NCBI GenBank assembly: GCA_030512295.1
Contig: JAULSR010000002.1
Span: forward strand, 372,001 to 436,000
Length of the DNA stretch: 64,000 bases
Reading direction: 5' to 3'
From: Bombardia bombarda
Taxonomy: Eukaryota > Ascomycota > Sordariomycetes > Sordariales > Lasiosphaeriaceae
Part shown: piece after piece, positions 59,963-64,000 of the stretch
Layout of the letters: every line of letters starts with the position of its first letter
Numbering within the stretch: position 1 is the first letter of the stretch
Program-made: the position numbers and the translations under genes
Notes under the pieces: model-generated
The model's input: only the letters and a program-made list of their open reading frames with translations
Database searches by the model: none
What the model was told of the DNA's origin: nothing

Positions 59963-62031
59963 AGGTAAGTAGGTATCTACCCTGGAAAGTAGGCCTAGAT
60001 TGAACCTTCTTTTAATATCATACAACTTATCCATCCATATGTTCCATGTGAGTAACACAAATCGTTTATCTTCGAATATTCAGTGTTTGATTTCTTTTGA
60101 TCTTCAGTCTTGTATCCAGTCCAATGTCCTCGAGTTCCTATAATCTTTGACTGGAGTGTTTGGTAATCCGTAGGACATGATTCAATCACGCAGTATTGTC
60201 ACGGGAATAGGTACTGACCACTACAATATGACACCCCGTCAAAAGGGAACGTTGTTCGACTTGCCATAGTCGAACCGTGTACAGTACTATGTAAGGGTGT
60301 CGCGGTGTGTTGGGATGCCGCCAGCCTCAACACCATTCCCTGGGAGCCTGGTGACCAGCCAGCCCGTGACAGGTATGGCGCATTATGACAGAATTCAGGG
60401 GCTGTTTGTCTGTGGCTGTTTGTTTGTTAATGCTAATCAATTGGGCGTACTACAAGAAGAAAAACCTGTCTGTCAACCTCCAATGGTCCAAGAGATATCC
60501 ATGTACGTAATGTCGAATGTATTGAAAATAGAAATGATCATTAACACGTTCATCATTGAATGGGCTCATTACTCATTGCCAAATCTATTTGATACCTAGT
60601 TACTGTAGACCCATAACATAATTCCCAGTCCTTTCGAGACATCCTTAACATCCAAAAGTCAGAATCCTGAAGAAAAAGGAGAAAGAGGTGAATAAGCTGA
60701 GCTGAAGATTGTCAAAGTAGGTAGTAGGTCTGCTAAAATATGAACAGTTGAGGTAAATAACATATTGAATCGAACAATGACCTTTCGGTGTTCTTGTCTT
60801 CTGCCCCTTTGAAATTTTACTAAATCCCAGCCCTAGGGAACTCAACCAATACAGTCTCAGACTTCTTGGCGAGAGGTTTCATGGCTGTCATATACTTTGG
60901 CGCGCGGAAGCACACAAGGTAGAAAGAGGTAAGGGTTGATACTCACGACCAGATAAAACCGAAAGATCATAAGTAGTAACCAGCGAGTTCATATATGGGT
61001 ATTTGTATATGCTTGCCAAACGTGACATATCTCATCACGCAAGGTAAAGAAAACAGGGGAAAAGAAAAAGATTGAAAAAGAAAGTAAACCAGAGAACAGG
61101 CCACTGGCTATCATCCATCCATCCATCCATCAGTCCATTCATCATGTCTGTCCAGTCTGCCAGCCAGCCAGCCAGCCCCTCGCAATTCAAATGCAGCATC
61201 CGTTACACAGTACAGACACACGAACAACTATTTGCTCCATGCTCGCTAACAACATTTCTTACATATTCTCTGCTCCCGCCAGCTCGCCAGCCTCGTGTCT
61301 CTGTATACCAATAAGAAAAGAGGGAAAAAAGAGTCCATAAGCCCAGTCCAATGATAGTAGTAACCCTCAGCCATGGAAATGCTTTCTCCCTTTTCCTTTT
61401 TCTTTTCCCTAAACCTAGTCCAAACCACCTACATACGCAATTTCAGAATCCAGAATCCCATACTATCATTAATGTTTCCATTAAGCCACAACGGTAGCAG
61501 TAGCAGCAGCAGGAGCGGCACGACTTCGCCCAACGCTAGCATCATGTTTTACGATTCAGTTGGAGAAATATTTGCTAGCAAATAAAAAGGAAGACAAGCA
61601 AGGTAAAGATAATGTGATAAACGCCAACTCCACCAAACTATCTTAACCACACCAATGGGGTCGGCCTTGTAAACTCCTGAACAACAAGAAGGAAACAAAA
61701 CCCGCACCTTGGGAGCAAAGTCAAGAGAAAGCCTGCAAGGTGCATGCATGGTACATAGGTGGTAGTATAAACGAGAGACAAAGCAGGATGTTCAATAGCA
61801 ATAGCCTGACTGCTGCCTTCAAAAAGAAGAACCAACTAAAGGCTAATGGTGGATACAAAGGAAAAATAATAAATCGGCGGGGGTGGCCGTGGTGTGTTTC
61901 GTAGGCCAAGTTTCTGGAGGCTTGTTCTTATCGTGATCTCATGAGGTTGGTCCAGCCCCATGGGCGAAGCTTTGTGCGCATATGTGTGTTTGTGTCCGGC
62001 TCCGTCACTAGGCACTGGACCCTGTTTGAAG
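59963..62031. other. Convergent 3' spacer (2.1 kb)
   Basis: No supported gene. It contains a CATC/CAGCC-rich patch near 61110-61180 and an AGC-rich patch near 61495-61520. It must hold the 3' ends of both flanking genes. Confidence 0.6.
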
Positions 62032-64000
62032 CTAACGGTCCAGCCTTGATTGTGGCTGCCAACCGTTTAGGTAAGCCATCAAGCCCATCCCAATAAGTAC
62101 GACTCCAAGCATAGACGCATAAGGGAGGGTCTGTATTAGGGCCGGATCTTGTGGGGGGACTGTGAGCATTTTGGAGAAAGGTGTTATGGTGTTCGCCCGT
62201 GAAAGTGTTGGCACTTCTATAAGATCTTCTGGAGATTCTCCGGGCTGGATTGTTGGTTCCGTGGGAGCGCCGTTCATTATTACCGGCTTCTCCTCCACAT
62301 CATGGTCCCGACTCGTGTGCCGGGATCTGCTCTTCGACAGCGAGCGTGACCTGCGCTCGGCCGCTTGCTTTTCTTCCTCGTCGCGTTGTCGAATCTTCGA
62401 CACCATCTCAGCTAGTGTCGTGCGGTCGGCATCTCGTTCAGACTCTGCCTTCTCTGCCCGCTGTTTAAATGCATCCAGTTGGTCTCTGAGCCCCATCATC
62501 TCTGAAGCCATTGAGTCTATGCGAGCCTGGAACGCGGCTGCTAAGGCTTCGACCTTGTCCGGCTGTGATGGAGGACTTTGCTCCGGACTGGCTGGAGCTG
62601 CTGGTACCTCTGGTGTTAAAGGCCGCTCAGCCGGGGGATCAAAGGCCTTGTCCAGTTCCGAGTGACCATTGACCAAAGGAACCGCAGCTGCACCGTTCAT
62701 TCTCGCATGGCTGCTCTCTTCCATCCTCTGGATTAACCCTTCTGCTTGCAACCGAGCCTCGCGCTCGGTGTTGAGTAGTTCCTCAAGGGTGCGAATTCGC
62801 GCAACATTACTATCAAGCTCCTTTTTAGCAGTGTTGAGCGACTCGGTAAGCTGAATAATCTGACTGGGATAGTCAGGACGGATAGGTGATGTATTTGAAG
62901 GGTGCAACTTCGGTCGCTCCGTTATGCCTCGTTTCAGTGGCGGAATATCGGATGAATTAGGCCGTGCGATATCTGGCTTTTCTGGAAGTGGTTGTGATGG
63001 TGGGGGAGCTGGAGGGTCTGAGAACCGCGTTTTGCCACCGTCCGATCGGAACGAAATATTGCCGTTCATGACCATGGACTTGGGCGGATCAGGCACTTCT
63101 GGTTTATCTAAATTCTTGACGTCTTCCTTCGATAAAAGGGCATTTATAAACTGGCCTGTCCTGACCAAGTCCTGGCTTTGCAATCGTGCGTTGCGCATCT
63201 CGGCCTTGAATGGGTTAGCATCATTAAGTCAGTTCGTGAGGGCAGGCTGGCAACTTACATGAAGTTTCTTAACAATGTGCTCCGTCGTGACAATGGGGTG
63301 GTTCATCCAGAACTGCCGCTGTTGGGCTATTCCATTCCCTGGCCCGCTTACGTTGGTGGGTATCGAGCGACCACTGCTTGCTATGGAGGCTTGGCTGCCC
63401 GCTCTTCCTCTAAAGGGAATGCCGGCTAGTGGTAGCATCATTGAACTGTTGGTAGGGTCGAGATCCCCGATGTTCATGTCAAACACACTGTTGGATTGGC
63501 TCAGGTAGCCGGCATGTTCAACTTTGGCGGCGACTTTGTGATGAACGACCGTCTTTTGATCCTCACTCACAATGTCGATACCAAGTTCGAGGTGGTCTTG
63601 AGTCTGCAGCTCGTGGGGTTCGGATTCCCTATTCTCAGCGGATAGTCGTGTCCCGTTCACAAAGGTTCCGTTTGAGGACTTGACATCCCGAATCCATACT
63701 TTTCCATTGGCATCCGCCCATATCTCGGCATGTTGTCTCGACAGCACTTTACTATCAAAGAAGCCGTTGACGGGTGTCGGGACTGTCTTGGCATTCGTTT
63801 GTCGACCGATTCGGAGGGTGTCTGGGAAAAAGGGAACAGAAATTGTCTTGCGCTCGAAGGTGCCATTGAGCGACAGTAGATATAGCACAGGTTGTCGTCC
63901 AGAACCCATGCCCTCGACACCTGGCCTGGACAAGCCATTCTGAGACATGATCTGATTTTGTGGTACCAAAAGCGAGGTAGGTTGAGGCACAGCCGAAATG
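62032..64000 (-). CDS. pro45: FHA-domain tail-anchored protein, PRO45/HAM-4/SLMAP-like (5' end outside window)
   Basis: This resembles SLMAP homologues of the STRIPAK complex (PRO45 in Sordaria, HAM-4 in Neurospora, Far9/Far10 in yeast), which act in cell fusion and fruiting-body development and localise to ER/nuclear envelope membranes. Visible exons are 64000-63259 (frame open to the window edge, so incomplete) and 63204-62032. The FHA domain contains LRIGRQTNAKTVP, SKVLSRQHAEIWAD and DVKSSNGTFVNG, the phosphothreonine-binding residues. Long coiled coils follow (LTESLNTAKKELDSNVARIR, and FQARIDSMASEMMGLRDQLD). A single hydrophobic segment (ASMLGVVLIGMGLMAYLNGW) ten residues from the end is a tail anchor. 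The intron has a GCTAAC branch site. Confidence 0.85.

Noticed and set aside
1..64000. Secondary-metabolite, defence or other gene cluster
   Set aside because: No polyketide or peptide synthase, tailoring enzyme, cluster regulator, NLR or known mobile cargo gene was recognised; the genes are dispersed housekeeping functions.

Overview
The window is nuclear DNA of a filamentous ascomycete. It most resembles a Sordariomycete, perhaps order Sordariales; that placement is inferred from protein flavour, not measured. Genes are broken by short introns (about 60-100 bases) with GT..AG ends and CTAAC-like branch sites. Intergenic spacers are long and rich in simple repeats. Gene content is eukaryotic and fungal: COP9 signalosome, Rho3, CWC25, a SLMAP/PRO45-type FHA protein, mitochondrial lipoylation and an intron-containing tRNA-Ala. 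There are no bacterial operons, phage genes or CRISPR arrays.

Layout. 1-3587 is gene-free and holds an imperfect inverted repeat. An ECM3/auxin-efflux-type transporter lies at 3588-5489 (+). A pyridoxamine-oxidase-like flavoprotein (6873-7716, -) diverges from the biotinylated alpha subunit of methylcrotonoyl-CoA carboxylase (8535-11012, +). After a 3.3 kb spacer, a SPOUT RNA methyltransferase (14337-15568, -) diverges from a membrane-tail thioredoxin (16048-16891, +). Next come the mitoribosome assembly factor RSM22 (17243-19878, +) and octanoyltransferase LIP2 (21662-22828, +). An otubain (26222-27922, -) has a hexamer satellite directly upstream. About 11 kb (28476-39721) then has no recognisable gene but several mini- and microsatellites.

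CSN2 (39722-41293, -) and CWC25 (42206-43531, +) are divergent neighbours. RHO3 follows (46523-47514, +), then MET1 for siroheme (49180-51117, +) and tRNA-Ala (51439-51523, -). The stretch 52.5-55.8 kb looks like a small graveyard: two inverted copies of an unknown protein fragment, a stop-ridden Ty3/gypsy-like remnant and a decayed spliced gene. An HST2-type sirtuin (56731-58256, +), an unknown protein with a Cys-pair motif (59153-59962, +) and the 3' part of a PRO45/HAM-4-like FHA protein (62032-64000, -, cut by the window edge) complete the window.

The genes are mostly housekeeping and do not form a metabolic cluster. Three (MCC alpha, RSM22, LIP2) act in mitochondria and two (otubain, CSN2) in ubiquitin control, but this closeness is probably chance. 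I found no convincing new multi-gene system. The points most worth checking are one-base frame breaks in two neighbouring genes, the hexamer that reads as an Ala-Gly tract in frame with the otubain, the inverted unknown fragments, and the 11 kb gene desert.
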